A DNA stretch of 16,254 nucleotides from an uncultured Lachnospiraceae bacterium. GTDB taxonomy: Bacteria > Bacillota > Clostridia > Lachnospirales > Lachnospiraceae. The translations under genes and the position numbers were made by a program. Positions 7,848 through 14,770 of the stretch are shown in pieces. Under the pieces are notes generated by a model. That model saw only the letters and a program-made list of their open reading frames with translations, was not told the DNA's origin and did no database searches. Position 1 is the first letter of the stretch, and every line of letters begins with the position of its first letter. The stretch covers positions 1-16,254 of the forward strand of contig CADBQE010000056.1 in NCBI GenBank assembly GCA_902796695.1. The letters run 5' to 3'.

Positions 7848-7876
7848 TTTACAAATTCTGTACTCTGTGCTATTCT
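7848..7876 (+). promoter_or_regulatory. Promoter of the SRAP gene
   Basis: TTTACA (7848-7853), a 17-base spacer and TATTCT (7871-7876) give a reasonable sigma-A promoter. The expected start near 7883 gives a leader of about 30 bases to the GTG start. The SOS box lies directly upstream. Confidence 0.75.
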
Positions 7877-7914
7877 GGATTCGGGGACAATCCCCGGAAA
7901 GGAGGGCAGGCACC

Positions 7915-8532
7915 GTGTGCTGCCGCTACTGGACTGACGAATCCCCCGAGCTCCGGGAGATCGTAGAAGAAATGAACCGCTCGCCGCTTATCGGCCACTG
8001 GCAGAAGACCTCGGCCGTCAAAGCCTTCGGCGAGATCCGTCCGTATGATGTGACCGCGGTCATCGCGCCGGACCGCCGCGGCAGAAGGGCCGTTTTTCCG
8101 ATGCGCTGGGGCTTCCGGGAAAAGACGCTGCTGATCAATGCCCGCTCGGAAACCGCCGCCGTAAAGCCCGCCTTCCGCACCGCCTGGGCTCACCAGCGCT
8201 GCGCCGTCCCGGCCTCCTGGTATTACGAATGGGAGCACCTGACGGACCTGAGCGGCCGCGCAAAGACGGGCGCCCGATATCTGATCCAGGCCGCGGGCCG
8301 CGACATGACCTGGCTGGCCGGCCTGTACCGCATCGAGGACGGCCTTCCCGTCTTTGTGATCCTCACCCGCGATGCCGCCGAAGAGATCCGTTTTATCCAT
8401 GACCGCATGCCGCTCGTCCTGCCCGGCGAACTCGTGAATGAATGGATCCGCCCCGACGCCCCGCCCGAACCGCTCGTAAATCACGCCCTCACCGCCATGC
8501 ACTGGGAGCGTCTTTCCGAAAAAGGCGCCTAA
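7915..8532 (+). CDS. SRAP-family (YedK/HMCES-type) abasic-site processing protein
   Basis: 205-residue protein that, as known for this family, shields abasic sites in single-stranded DNA by forming a covalent thiazolidine link through the N-terminal cysteine. The GTG at 7915 is chosen because it yields MCCRYW with the essential Cys at position 2, and because AAAGGAGG lies just upstream. The other active-site residues fall at the same positions as in E. coli YedK or nearly so: Asn75 in INARSE, Glu105 in SWYYEW, and His162 in IHDRMP (160 in YedK). Position 3 is Cys where most family members have Gly. A perfect LexA box at the promoter indicates SOS control. The stop codon overlaps the converging msrA stop by four bases. 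Confidence 0.95.
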   Translation: MCCRYWTDESPELREIVEEMNRSPLIGHWQKTSAVKAFGEIRPYDVTAVIAPDRRGRRAVFPMRWGFREKTLLINARSETAAVKPAFRTAWAHQRCAVPASWYYEWEHLTDLSGRAKTGARYLIQAAGRDMTWLAGLYRIEDGLPVFVILTRDAAEEIRFIHDRMPLVLPGELVNEWIRPDAPPEPLVNHALTAMHWERLSEKGA

Positions 8533-9014
8533 TGCACCGCACGATACCGGTTCATCACATCCAGCGGAATATGACAATAGCTGTAATCTTCCGGATGCCG
8601 TTCCAGCCGGTCCTGATGCTCCTCCGCGCTCCGGACGTAATTCGTGAGCGGCAGCACCTCCACCGCGATCCGCTCTCTGTCCTCACGCTGCCGGATGAAC
8701 GCTTTCGCCTCCTCCAGATGCCGGGCACACGTACTGTAAATGCCCGTCCTGTATTTCTTTCCGACATCCGCACCCTGCTTATTGATACTGTAAGGGTCTA
8801 TAATTTCAAACAGATGCGCCGTCAGATCCGTGACGGAGCAAACCGTTTCGTCAAAATCCACCTTCACGCATTCCGCGTACCCGTCGTATTCTCCGGCCAG
8901 TGACGCCGTCCCGCCGTTGGCTCTGCCCGCCTCCGTAGCAAGCACGCCGGGCAGGCTCTTGAAAAAATGCTGAACGCCCCACAGGCATCCGCCCGCTATA
9001 TATACCGTTTCCAT
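8529..9014 (-). CDS. msrA: Peptide methionine-S-sulfoxide reductase
   Basis: 161-residue cytoplasmic repair enzyme that reduces methionine-S-sulfoxide in proteins and free methionine. The catalytic Cys10 sits in GGCLWG (usually GGCFWG, so Phe to Leu). Other family segments are EYDGYAE (42-48), DPYSINKQGADVGKKYRTGIY (about 73-93) and AEEHQDRLER (130-139). Possible resolving cysteines are C96 and C147. The length matches stand-alone MsrA domains, and no MsrB domain is fused. The ATG at 9014 follows the MATE gene by 18 bases with a close GGGAAGGA upstream, so it is probably the last gene of the minus-strand operon. Its stop overlaps that of the SRAP gene, leaving no room for a terminator between the two. 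Confidence 0.95.
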   Translation of the reverse strand: METVYIAGGCLWGVQHFFKSLPGVLATEAGRANGGTASLAGEYDGYAECVKVDFDETVCSVTDLTAHLFEIIDPYSINKQGADVGKKYRTGIYSTCARHLEEAKAFIRQREDRERIAVEVLPLTNYVRSAEEHQDRLERHPEDYSYCHIPLDVMNRYRAVH

Positions 9015-9032
9015 ATCCTTCCCGCTTCCTTT

Positions 9033-10403
9033 TTATTGTCCATCCGGCAGGGCGGGCCTCTTCTCTCTTCTGTCGAAAACAGCATAGGCGGCAAAGCACA
9101 GTGCGATCTGGATCACCGTAGAGCACGGCGTAGCCAGGCCGATTAAGAACAGGGAACCGCCGCCCACGTTTTTCATCAGAAAGGCGACCGGGATCCGGAC
9201 CAGAAACGCCCCGCAGATCCCCTGCAGCATTACAAAAGCCGTCTTCTGGATCCCGTTGAAGTAGCCGATAAAACAGAACAGGAAGCAGGTCAGCAGGCAG
9301 TCGATCGCGTACGCCTTCAGATAATCCCAGGCGTTTGCCAGCGCTTCCGGGTCATTGGTAAAAATACCGGCCAGCAGGTCCCCGCGAAAAAAGGTCAGGA
9401 AAAACATGACAACCCCAAAGGCCGTCGAAACGGCGATCCCGTCCTTCAGCGCCTTCCGCGCCCTGTCCGTCAGCCCCGCCCCGTAGTTCTGCGCCACGAA
9501 CGCGGACATGGACTGCATGAACGCGGCCGGGACCAGCATGATGAACGCGCAGACCTTCTCCGCCACGCCCACACCGGCCGATGCCGTAACGCCGAGGCTG
9601 TTGACGATCGCCAGCACGACCAGGAACGAGATCCCCACCAGGAAATCCTGCAGAGCGATCGGCGTCCCGATCCGGAAGATCGAGGCCGCACTCCGCTTCT
9701 CCCACCGGATATGCGAACGGTGAAACGCGAACGGCAGCTCGGTCCGGCGGATAATGAACCAGGAGATCACCACACTGATGAACTGCGCGATCACGGTCGC
9801 CAGCGCGGCACCGGCAGCGCCCATGCCGAAACCCGCCACAAACAGCAGGTCGCCGGCAATATTGAACGCGCACGCGATCCCGACCGAGATCAGCGGCGTT
9901 TTCGAATCGCCCAGCCCCCGGAATATGCTGCCCAGCAGGTTGTACGCGGTAATGACCGCAAATCCCGCCCCGCAGATCCGGATATAGCTGACCGTCACGT
10001 CAAACGCTTCCTCAGGCGCTTTCATGATGCCGGCCAGCATCCCGGCGCCGAACACGCTGACAACGGAAAACAACGCTCCGAGCGCCAGAAAGATCACCAG
10101 CCCGGTCCCGATCGTCTGCGCCGCCTCCCCGGGATTCTTCTGTCCGATCTTCTGTCCGACGGCCACGGTGATCCCCATGGAAAAACTGACCAGCAGATTC
10201 GTCAGCGTCATAATGATCTGCGATCCCGTCGATACGGCCGAAACATCCGCATTGGTGCAGAACTTCCCTACCACGAGCAGATCCACGGCCCCGTACATCG
10301 CCTGCAGGAACATCGCGAACAGCACCGGCAGCATAAACCGCAGCAGCTTCGGCAGGATCGCTCCGCCCGTAAAGTCATTGTTCTTTTCCGTGTTATTCTT
10401 CAT
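9033..10403 (-). CDS. MATE-family multidrug/metabolite exporter
   Basis: Twelve-helix cation-coupled exporter, 456 residues from ATG 10403, the normal MATE length. It starts with a short cytoplasmic tail and the characteristic TGGAILPKLLRFMLPVLFAM. LQAMYGAVDLLVVGKF in the first helices, GLGDSKTPL in the first half and SAFVAQNYGAG in the second half are typical of NorM/DinF-like MATE proteins in Firmicutes. The start is ambiguous. AAGGAG is only two bases from ATG 10403, while an in-frame TTG at 10415 (four residues longer) is also possible with a weaker upstream AGGGA. It lies 57 bases after the small acidic-protein gene and 18 bases before msrA. The substrate is unknown; the redox neighbours fit a detoxification role but do not prove it. 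Confidence 0.93.
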   Translation of the reverse strand: MKNNTEKNNDFTGGAILPKLLRFMLPVLFAMFLQAMYGAVDLLVVGKFCTNADVSAVSTGSQIIMTLTNLLVSFSMGITVAVGQKIGQKNPGEAAQTIGTGLVIFLALGALFSVVSVFGAGMLAGIMKAPEEAFDVTVSYIRICGAGFAVITAYNLLGSIFRGLGDSKTPLISVGIACAFNIAGDLLFVAGFGMGAAGAALATVIAQFISVVISWFIIRRTELPFAFHRSHIRWEKRSAASIFRIGTPIALQDFLVGISFLVVLAIVNSLGVTASAGVGVAEKVCAFIMLVPAAFMQSMSAFVAQNYGAGLTDRARKALKDGIAVSTAFGVVMFFLTFFRGDLLAGIFTNDPEALANAWDYLKAYAIDCLLTCFLFCFIGYFNGIQKTAFVMLQGICGAFLVRIPVAFLMKNVGGGSLFLIGLATPCSTVIQIALCFAAYAVFDRREKRPALPDGQ

Positions 10404-10460
10404 TCTCCTTTTCAAACCGGTCCCTGCTGTATTTTACTCCTTATTCTTCCCGATTCCGTC

Positions 10461-10706
10461 TCATATCAGAGGCGCATCGCCGTCCCCGTCACAATCCCGG
10501 ATCGCTTCATAATAGCCCTGTATCAGGGCATAATCTCCTGCGTCCAGATTGGCCGGATCGATATCACAGGCCCAGGCGGCCGAGAACATGTCCATATTTC
10601 CGAAGGCCATCATGTTCGCGATCTCGATCAGCCTGTCCTCCGGAACGCCGAAGTACCCGTTATTCGTGAGCATAGCCAGCTCCGTGGGGTCAAAAGGCAG
10701 CGGCAT
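10461..10706 (-). CDS. Small acidic protein of unknown function
   Basis: 81 residues starting MPLPFDPTELAML, ending in a very acidic tail RDCDGDGDAPLI. I do not recognise the family. The ATG at 10706 is chosen because a textbook AAAGGAGG stands nine bases upstream. A longer in-frame reading to 10877 has no such site and would overlap the DUF1349 gene. The sequence is amphipathic (ANMMAFGNMDMFSAAW in the centre), without signal peptide or membrane helix, and has two cysteines (positions about 49 and 72). It lies 28 bases downstream of the DUF1349 gene and upstream of the MATE gene, in the same operon. The ribosome binding site and operon position support it being real. Confidence 0.78.
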   Translation of the reverse strand: MPLPFDPTELAMLTNNGYFGVPEDRLIEIANMMAFGNMDMFSAAWACDIDPANLDAGDYALIQGYYEAIRDCDGDGDAPLI

Positions 10707-10734
10707 TTCGTGTTCCTCCTTTCGGATCTGTTTT

Positions 10735-11349
10735 TCAGCCGCAGTCGGGGTCCGGCTGCTGACCGTCATGCGGGAGCCATCGGCACTCCGTGAGCTCCAT
10801 GCCGGTAAAGACCGCGCGGAACGAAGAATCCTCCGGACTGCAGGCATAGATCCCGAAGCGGACCTCTTCCGGCGCATTGAACAGATGGCAGATCCTCATC
10901 TGCCTGAAATGCTCTCCGTCCATGGAGTTTTCAAGGCAGAAATCACTCTCCCGGCGGCTGAGCCGGAACCAGACCGTTCTGATCCGCGCATCCACGTCCG
11001 TGGAAGCCCAGTCGGAATACCCGCAGTTCGTTACCACGCTGCCCAGCCGCTGAGTCTTCTCGTTTTCATACTCCAGCGAGGCCTTCAGCCAGTTTTCGCT
11101 GTCCAGATACAGAACGACTCCGCTCTGGTCATAGCGGACTTTTGTGTCAAAATCCGTTCTGACCGTGAATGAAAAATACGGTTCCTCCGTGCTCGTCAGC
11201 AGCAGCGGCGCATTGTCGTTTCGGAAATGATAATACGTCCGCTGCCACAGATCCGTCCGCGGCTCGGTTACGATCTCCACCCGGTCCGGCGCAGCGAGGC
11301 ACGCCTGCGGTTTTCGAATCCACTGCATCGCGGAAGGATCAAGCTTCAT
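10735..11349 (-). CDS. DUF1349 (concanavalin A-like) protein
   Basis: 204 residues matching the DUF1349 family, a beta-sandwich related to concanavalin A-like lectin/glucanase folds. Family signatures seen in order are TDLWQRTYYHFRNDNAPLL (about 32-50), YDQSGVVLYLDSENWLKASLE (73-93), VVTNCGYSDWAS (105-116), VWFRLSRRESDFCLENSMDG (126-145) and VRFGIYACSPEDSSF (163-177). There is no signal peptide, so it is expected in the cytoplasm. The biochemical role of the family is not established; sugar binding is only suggested by the fold. The ATG at 11349 lies inside the end of the flavin reductase-like gene (11-base overlap), a sign of translational coupling. Confidence 0.92.
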   Translation of the reverse strand: MKLDPSAMQWIRKPQACLAAPDRVEIVTEPRTDLWQRTYYHFRNDNAPLLLTSTEEPYFSFTVRTDFDTKVRYDQSGVVLYLDSENWLKASLEYENEKTQRLGSVVTNCGYSDWASTDVDARIRTVWFRLSRRESDFCLENSMDGEHFRQMRICHLFNAPEEVRFGIYACSPEDSSFRAVFTGMELTECRWLPHDGQQPDPDCG

Positions 11350-11839
11350 GATCTGCCCCCGCAGCTTCTCCTTTTTCAGGCCGGATCACTTCCCCCATGA
11401 TCAGGTAATGCGGCTGGATGCCGTTCCGGTAGATTTTCTTTGCCGCTTCCGGCACGTCCTCATAATGCATCGGCGCCATGTAGATTTTACGGCAGACAAA
11501 AGTCTCGGAAGCTTCCGCATAGGTTATGCCGTTCTCCAGCACGCGGGGCGTCAGGCCGCAGGCCGCTGCCTTATCACAGTCCCGTCCCGAAAGCGTCCCC
11601 ATCTTTTCCAGCGCTTCCCGGTACTGTTCCGGGTAAAAAGAAACCGTAAAGAAATCGCTCTCATGCAGGAAATTCCAGGTATATCGGTCCGGCCGGATAT
11701 AAATGGTGATCACGCTTTTTCCCCAGACGGTCCCCATGGAGCCCCAGGAAACGGTCATGCTGTTGAAGTGCCCAGGCGTCCCGGCCGTTACCAGGGCCCA
11801 GTCTTTATTAAATCTCTCGAACGGATTGATCTTCTCCAT
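11339..11839 (-). CDS. Flavin reductase-like, FMN-binding split-barrel protein
   Basis: 166 residues of the flavin-reductase/NTAB-DIM6 family, which bind FMN and reduce flavins with NAD(P)H or use flavin for related redox chemistry. Visible family features are ALVTAGTPGHFNSMTVSWGS (15-34), the stretch that lines the flavin pocket, then VITIYIRPDRYTWNFLHESDFFTVSF (about 43-68). The second half, with TFVCRKIYM and HYLIMGEVI, is typical of the Clostridia subgroup. The ATG at 11839 has AAAGGA nine bases upstream. It starts 24 bases after the ADP-ribosylglycohydrolase stop and overlaps the DUF1349 start by 11 bases. The exact electron acceptor is unknown. Confidence 0.92.
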   Translation of the reverse strand: MEKINPFERFNKDWALVTAGTPGHFNSMTVSWGSMGTVWGKSVITIYIRPDRYTWNFLHESDFFTVSFYPEQYREALEKMGTLSGRDCDKAAACGLTPRVLENGITYAEASETFVCRKIYMAPMHYEDVPEAAKKIYRNGIQPHYLIMGEVIRPEKGEAAGADHEA

Positions 11840-11863
11840 AGCTTTTTCCTTTCTTCCCGTGTA

Positions 11864-13063
11864 TCAGCGGCCGTTCGACGGCCGGGCGGGGCGATGCATG
11901 CGGACATATTTGCATTCCCAGTCGGGTTCGCGGAAGCAGGTGTCGTCCGGCGTCTGACAGACGCGGCTCAGATCGTCTGCGGTTTCCAGAATGACATCGG
12001 ACAGCTCCAGATCCTTCTTCCATTTCTCCGGGATCGCTTCGTATCCCAGCAGTGCGCCGAGGATATTTCCGGTCACGGCCCCCGTGGAATCACTGTCGCC
12101 GGCGTGGTTGACCGCCGCGATGATCCCCGCGGAGAAGTCATCCTCGTGGCGCAGAGCGCAGTACAGGGCGATGCCGAGCGTTTCTTCCGCCACCCATCCT
12201 TCACCGAGCCGCCGGATGTTCTCGATGTCGGCGGCTGCACCGTTCTCCGCCAGAGAAACCGCAAGATTTATGATCCCGGTCAGTTCTGGAAGATGACTGT
12301 CCCCCGCGAAGAGCTCCGATGCCTCATCCCGCGCTTCCAGGATGATATCCCGCAGGCCCATCCGCTTATCTTCCGGCGGAAACACGATCCGGTTCACGAT
12401 ATGCACCAGGACCGCCGCCGGCATATAGCCCAGCGAGTTCCCATGTGTGATCGCGGCAAGCTGCGCCCCTTCCCGGTCCAGTGCCCGGATCCCGGACACG
12501 AACGGCGCGAGCGCCAGCGGCGCGACCCGCATAATGCCGCCGCAGCCTTTGCTGTGGTTCCGCTTCGCTTCCACATAATCTTCAAATCGCCTGCCGTCCG
12601 TCAGCGCGGAGAGACAGGTGCCCCCGGGCGCGCGTCTCGCATACAGTTCCGGAACGTCCAGCAGCCAGGAGGATCTGTCTTCTTCGGGGAAGCGCTCGGC
12701 TGCGTTTTTCCCGTCATAGTCCCACATCTGTGTTTTCAGCCAGTCCTGATAAGCGTGCTCAACATGAACACGGGGCCATTCCCGCGCGCCGCGCAGGACA
12801 CGGCGGCTTTCTCCGACCAGAAGTCCGTTTGCCGTGAACAGCGTCATCTGCGTATCATCCGAGATCAGCGCCAGGCACGTTCTGCGGTCCTTATGATAGG
12901 CCGTGATCCCTTCCGGCCCGTAAGTATCGAAGATCTCCTCTTCCGACAGAAACTCGACCGGATAGCCCAGCGCATCGCCCGCCGCGCCGCCGAAGAGGCA
13001 TCCGCGGACCGCATCCGACCGCGATCGGGCGGCCGCCGTCGTAATTTCAGATGAATCAGTCAT
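11864..13063 (-). CDS. ADP-ribosylglycohydrolase family protein
   Basis: 399-residue cytoplasmic enzyme of the DraG/ARH type, which removes ADP-ribose from proteins or small molecules using two Mg ions. The N-terminal RGCLFGGAAGDALGYPVEFL (20-39) and the metal motif SDDTQMT (68-74) are intact. So are PGGTCLSAL (146-154), GCGGIMRVAPLAL (173-185) and the second metal site NHAGDSDSTGAVTGNI (319-334). The ATG at 13063 is chosen for its AAAGGAG seven bases upstream; an in-frame TTG at 13087 falls inside the leader hairpin tract. First gene of the six-gene minus-strand cluster, with a promoter near 13123 and a terminator-like hairpin in its leader. No partner ADP-ribosyltransferase is visible in the window. 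Confidence 0.95.
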   Translation of the reverse strand: MTDSSEITTAAARSRSDAVRGCLFGGAAGDALGYPVEFLSEEEIFDTYGPEGITAYHKDRRTCLALISDDTQMTLFTANGLLVGESRRVLRGAREWPRVHVEHAYQDWLKTQMWDYDGKNAAERFPEEDRSSWLLDVPELYARRAPGGTCLSALTDGRRFEDYVEAKRNHSKGCGGIMRVAPLALAPFVSGIRALDREGAQLAAITHGNSLGYMPAAVLVHIVNRIVFPPEDKRMGLRDIILEARDEASELFAGDSHLPELTGIINLAVSLAENGAAADIENIRRLGEGWVAEETLGIALYCALRHEDDFSAGIIAAVNHAGDSDSTGAVTGNILGALLGYEAIPEKWKKDLELSDVILETADDLSRVCQTPDDTCFREPDWECKYVRMHRPARPSNGR

Positions 13064-13085
13064 TTTCGAACTCCTTTCCGTCGGC

Positions 13086-13111
13086 AAAAAACGCCGGTGT
13101 GAGGCACCGGC
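13086..13111 (-). terminator. Terminator-shaped hairpin in the leader of the ADP-ribosylglycohydrolase gene
   Basis: On the minus strand GCCGGTG, a five-base loop and CACCGGC (13111-13093) form seven perfect pairs, then G and TTTTTT (13091-13086). It has intrinsic-terminator form, yet lies about 23 bases before the gene start and just after the predicted transcription start. It may act as an attenuator, as a 5' protective stem, or as a stop for antisense transcription from the right. The 3' arm can instead pair with GCCG just beyond the U-run. Confidence 0.65.
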
Positions 13112-13122
13112 TCTTATATCGC

Positions 13123-13151
13123 ATTATACCATAAGATTCTTCCGGGCAAAA
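13123..13151 (-). promoter_or_regulatory. Predicted promoter of the ADP-ribosylglycohydrolase operon
   Basis: The minus strand carries a perfect -10 TATAAT (13128-13123) with a weak -35 TTTTGC (13151-13146) at 17 bases. The poor -35 suggests a weak or activator-assisted promoter. The start would fall near 13116. Confidence 0.6.
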
Positions 13152-13164
13152 GTCTCTTTCCGAG

Positions 13165-13193
13165 TTGAACTCCGGCGGTTCTTTCGTTATACT
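13165..13193 (+). promoter_or_regulatory. Promoter of the pyruvate kinase-like gene
   Basis: TTGAAC (13165-13170), a 17-base spacer and TATACT (13188-13193) make a good sigma-A promoter 34 bases before the ATG. It is back-to-back with the minus-strand promoter at 13123-13151, so the two genes share a control region of about 160 bases. Confidence 0.8.
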
Positions 13194-13226
13194 GTTGGTC
13201 ATACGACACAAAGGCAGGGAACACGC

Positions 13227-14204
13227 ATGAAACGCAGAACCAGGATCTTCGGAACGCTCGGGCCGGCTTGCCGCGACCGCGAAACGCTGATAAAAATGTT
13301 TTCGGAAGGGATGGACGGCATCCGCCTGAATCTCTCCCATACCGGCCTGCGCGAAGCATCCGGCATCGTGGAGACCTATCGGGAAGCCGCGCACGCCTGC
13401 GGCGTCACCCCGGAGCTGCTGATCGATATGCAGGGGCCTGAGCTGCGGATCGGCACGCTTTCCGAGCCTCTTTGTCTGCACGAAGGGGAAAGGATCGATA
13501 TCGGGGACATCCCTTTCCCGGAAATCGTGCGTGACCGCATCCGTGACGGGCAGGAACTGCTGCTGGATGACGGCAAAATGCTGCTGAAAGAGGACGGCGG
13601 CACGCTGCTGGTGCTGCGCGGCGGCCTGCTGGAAAGCCGGAAAAGCGTGGCGCTTCCGGGCTTATCTCTCCCCGTTCCGGCCATGACCGAAGCGGACCGC
13701 GAAAACATCCGCCTGGCGGCGTCCTTCGGCGTCACGGCCGTCATGCAGCCGTTTGTCCGCAGCCGCGAAGACCTGGCTGCCGTACGCGCCGCGCTGGATG
13801 AAGCGGGCTGCCCGCACATCCGCCTGCTGGCCAAGATCGAAAACCTGACGGGCCTTCGGAAACTGGATGAACTGATTCCCTGCTGCGACGAGATCGTCAT
13901 CGCGCGCGGGGACCTCGGAAACGCGATGCCGCTGTGGGAACTGCCCGCCGCGCAGAAACGCATTGCCGCCGCCTGCCGCGGAGCCGGCCGGGACTTCATG
14001 GTCGTCACCCAGATGCTGGACTCCATGACGCACCGCCCCGTCCCGACCCGCGCCGAAGTAAGCGACATCTTCAACGCCGTACTGGACGGCGCCTCCTCGG
14101 TCATGGTGACCGGAGAGACCGCCGTCGGACAATATCCCGCAGACGTCATCCGCTTCCTCACACGAACAGTCCGCGAAGCGGAAGCCTTCCGTTCGTCCCT
14201 GTAA
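13227..14204 (+). CDS. Pyruvate kinase-like protein lacking the C-terminal domain
   Basis: 325 residues against about 470-590 for bacterial pyruvate kinases. The barrel motifs are clear: TRIFGTLGPACRD (5-17), GIRLNLSHTG (31-40; normally ARLNFSHG), DMQGPELRIG (67-76; normally DLKGPEIRTG), LAKIENLTG with the key Lys203 and Glu205, IARGDLG with Asp229, VVTQMLDSM with Thr261, and PTRAEVSDIFNAVLDG (273-288). A short B domain (about 70-145) with LLDDGKMLL remains. The protein ends right after the barrel's last helix, so the C-terminal allosteric and inter-subunit domain is absent. The ATG at 13227 has only a weak GGCAGGGA upstream. The catalytic residues look intact, so it may still bind phosphoenolpyruvate or a related enol-phosphate; its true reaction is unknown. 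Confidence 0.88.
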   Translation: MKRRTRIFGTLGPACRDRETLIKMFSEGMDGIRLNLSHTGLREASGIVETYREAAHACGVTPELLIDMQGPELRIGTLSEPLCLHEGERIDIGDIPFPEIVRDRIRDGQELLLDDGKMLLKEDGGTLLVLRGGLLESRKSVALPGLSLPVPAMTEADRENIRLAASFGVTAVMQPFVRSREDLAAVRAALDEAGCPHIRLLAKIENLTGLRKLDELIPCCDEIVIARGDLGNAMPLWELPAAQKRIAAACRGAGRDFMVVTQMLDSMTHRPVPTRAEVSDIFNAVLDGASSVMVTGETAVGQYPADVIRFLTRTVREAEAFRSSL

Positions 14205-14209
14205 CGTGT

Positions 14210-14737
14210 TTACAGCGCCAGAACTGCGTTTACCATATCCTCCACGCAGAACCGATCCCGGATCACATAGCACGGGATTCCCTGCGCTTTACACTCTTCT
14301 TCGAACGTCCTGCTGCACTCGATCAGCCGTTCCGCGTCGATTTGGTCATCCAGTCTCTTTTCAATGACGTCCGCCTGTTTTTCTATGTCCGAAAGATGCT
14401 CACGGATGTATGTTTCCGTCATGACAATAAACAGACTTCTGATGTGCGCCAGATACTTTTCCGTGAAGCTGTCTCTCCACTCGGACGGGATATAGCAGCC
14501 TTCGATGATCATATTCTGGTCATTTTCGACCGCTGTCTTGATGATCTCCGCCACAAACGGCCACATCCAGTACCGCATCTCCCAATCGTCTTCGACGGTC
14601 AGGTGCGTCATGCCCGTGCGGATAAACCCCATCTTCAGGTGATCCAGTGAGAGGTACGGAAAGCCCGTCCGCTCCATCAGTTTTTGAGCCAGCAGCGTTT
14701 TTCCCACATGGGAACTGCCGCCGATCAGGTAGATCAT
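14210..14737 (-). CDS. P-loop kinase-like protein (small-molecule kinase fold)
   Basis: 175 residues starting MIYLIGGSSHVGKTLLAQKL, a Walker A loop GSSHVGKT at 7-14 directly at the N-terminus. SLDHLKMG (30-37) places an Asp where nucleoside or sugar kinases hold their acceptor. NMIIEGCYIP (75-84) fits a Walker B-like strand ending in Glu-Gly. Arg128 in IEKRL may lie in a lid region. Resemblance is to the adenylate kinase/2-phosphoglycerate kinase-like group, but the substrate cannot be assigned. The ATG at 14737 has GGGGAGG upstream. It starts 33 bases after the M42-type peptidase gene on the same strand, so it is probably in its operon. Its stop lies five bases from the converging pyruvate kinase-like stop. 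Confidence 0.85.
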   Translation of the reverse strand: MIYLIGGSSHVGKTLLAQKLMERTGFPYLSLDHLKMGFIRTGMTHLTVEDDWEMRYWMWPFVAEIIKTAVENDQNMIIEGCYIPSEWRDSFTEKYLAHIRSLFIVMTETYIREHLSDIEKQADVIEKRLDDQIDAERLIECSRTFEEECKAQGIPCYVIRDRFCVEDMVNAVLAL

Positions 14738-14770
14738 GTTTCATCCTCCCCGGTTCCGTGCCCGCCGGAT

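Noticed and set aside
11348..13054. A 568-codon plus-strand open frame opposite the flavin reductase and ADP-ribosylglycohydrolase genes
   Set aside because: It covers two genes with intact catalytic motifs on the other strand, has no ribosome binding site and shows shadow-type composition.
13056..13481. A 141-codon minus-strand open frame upstream of the ADP-ribosylglycohydrolase gene
   Set aside because: It lies opposite the start of the pyruvate kinase-like gene and across the divergent promoters, with no family features.
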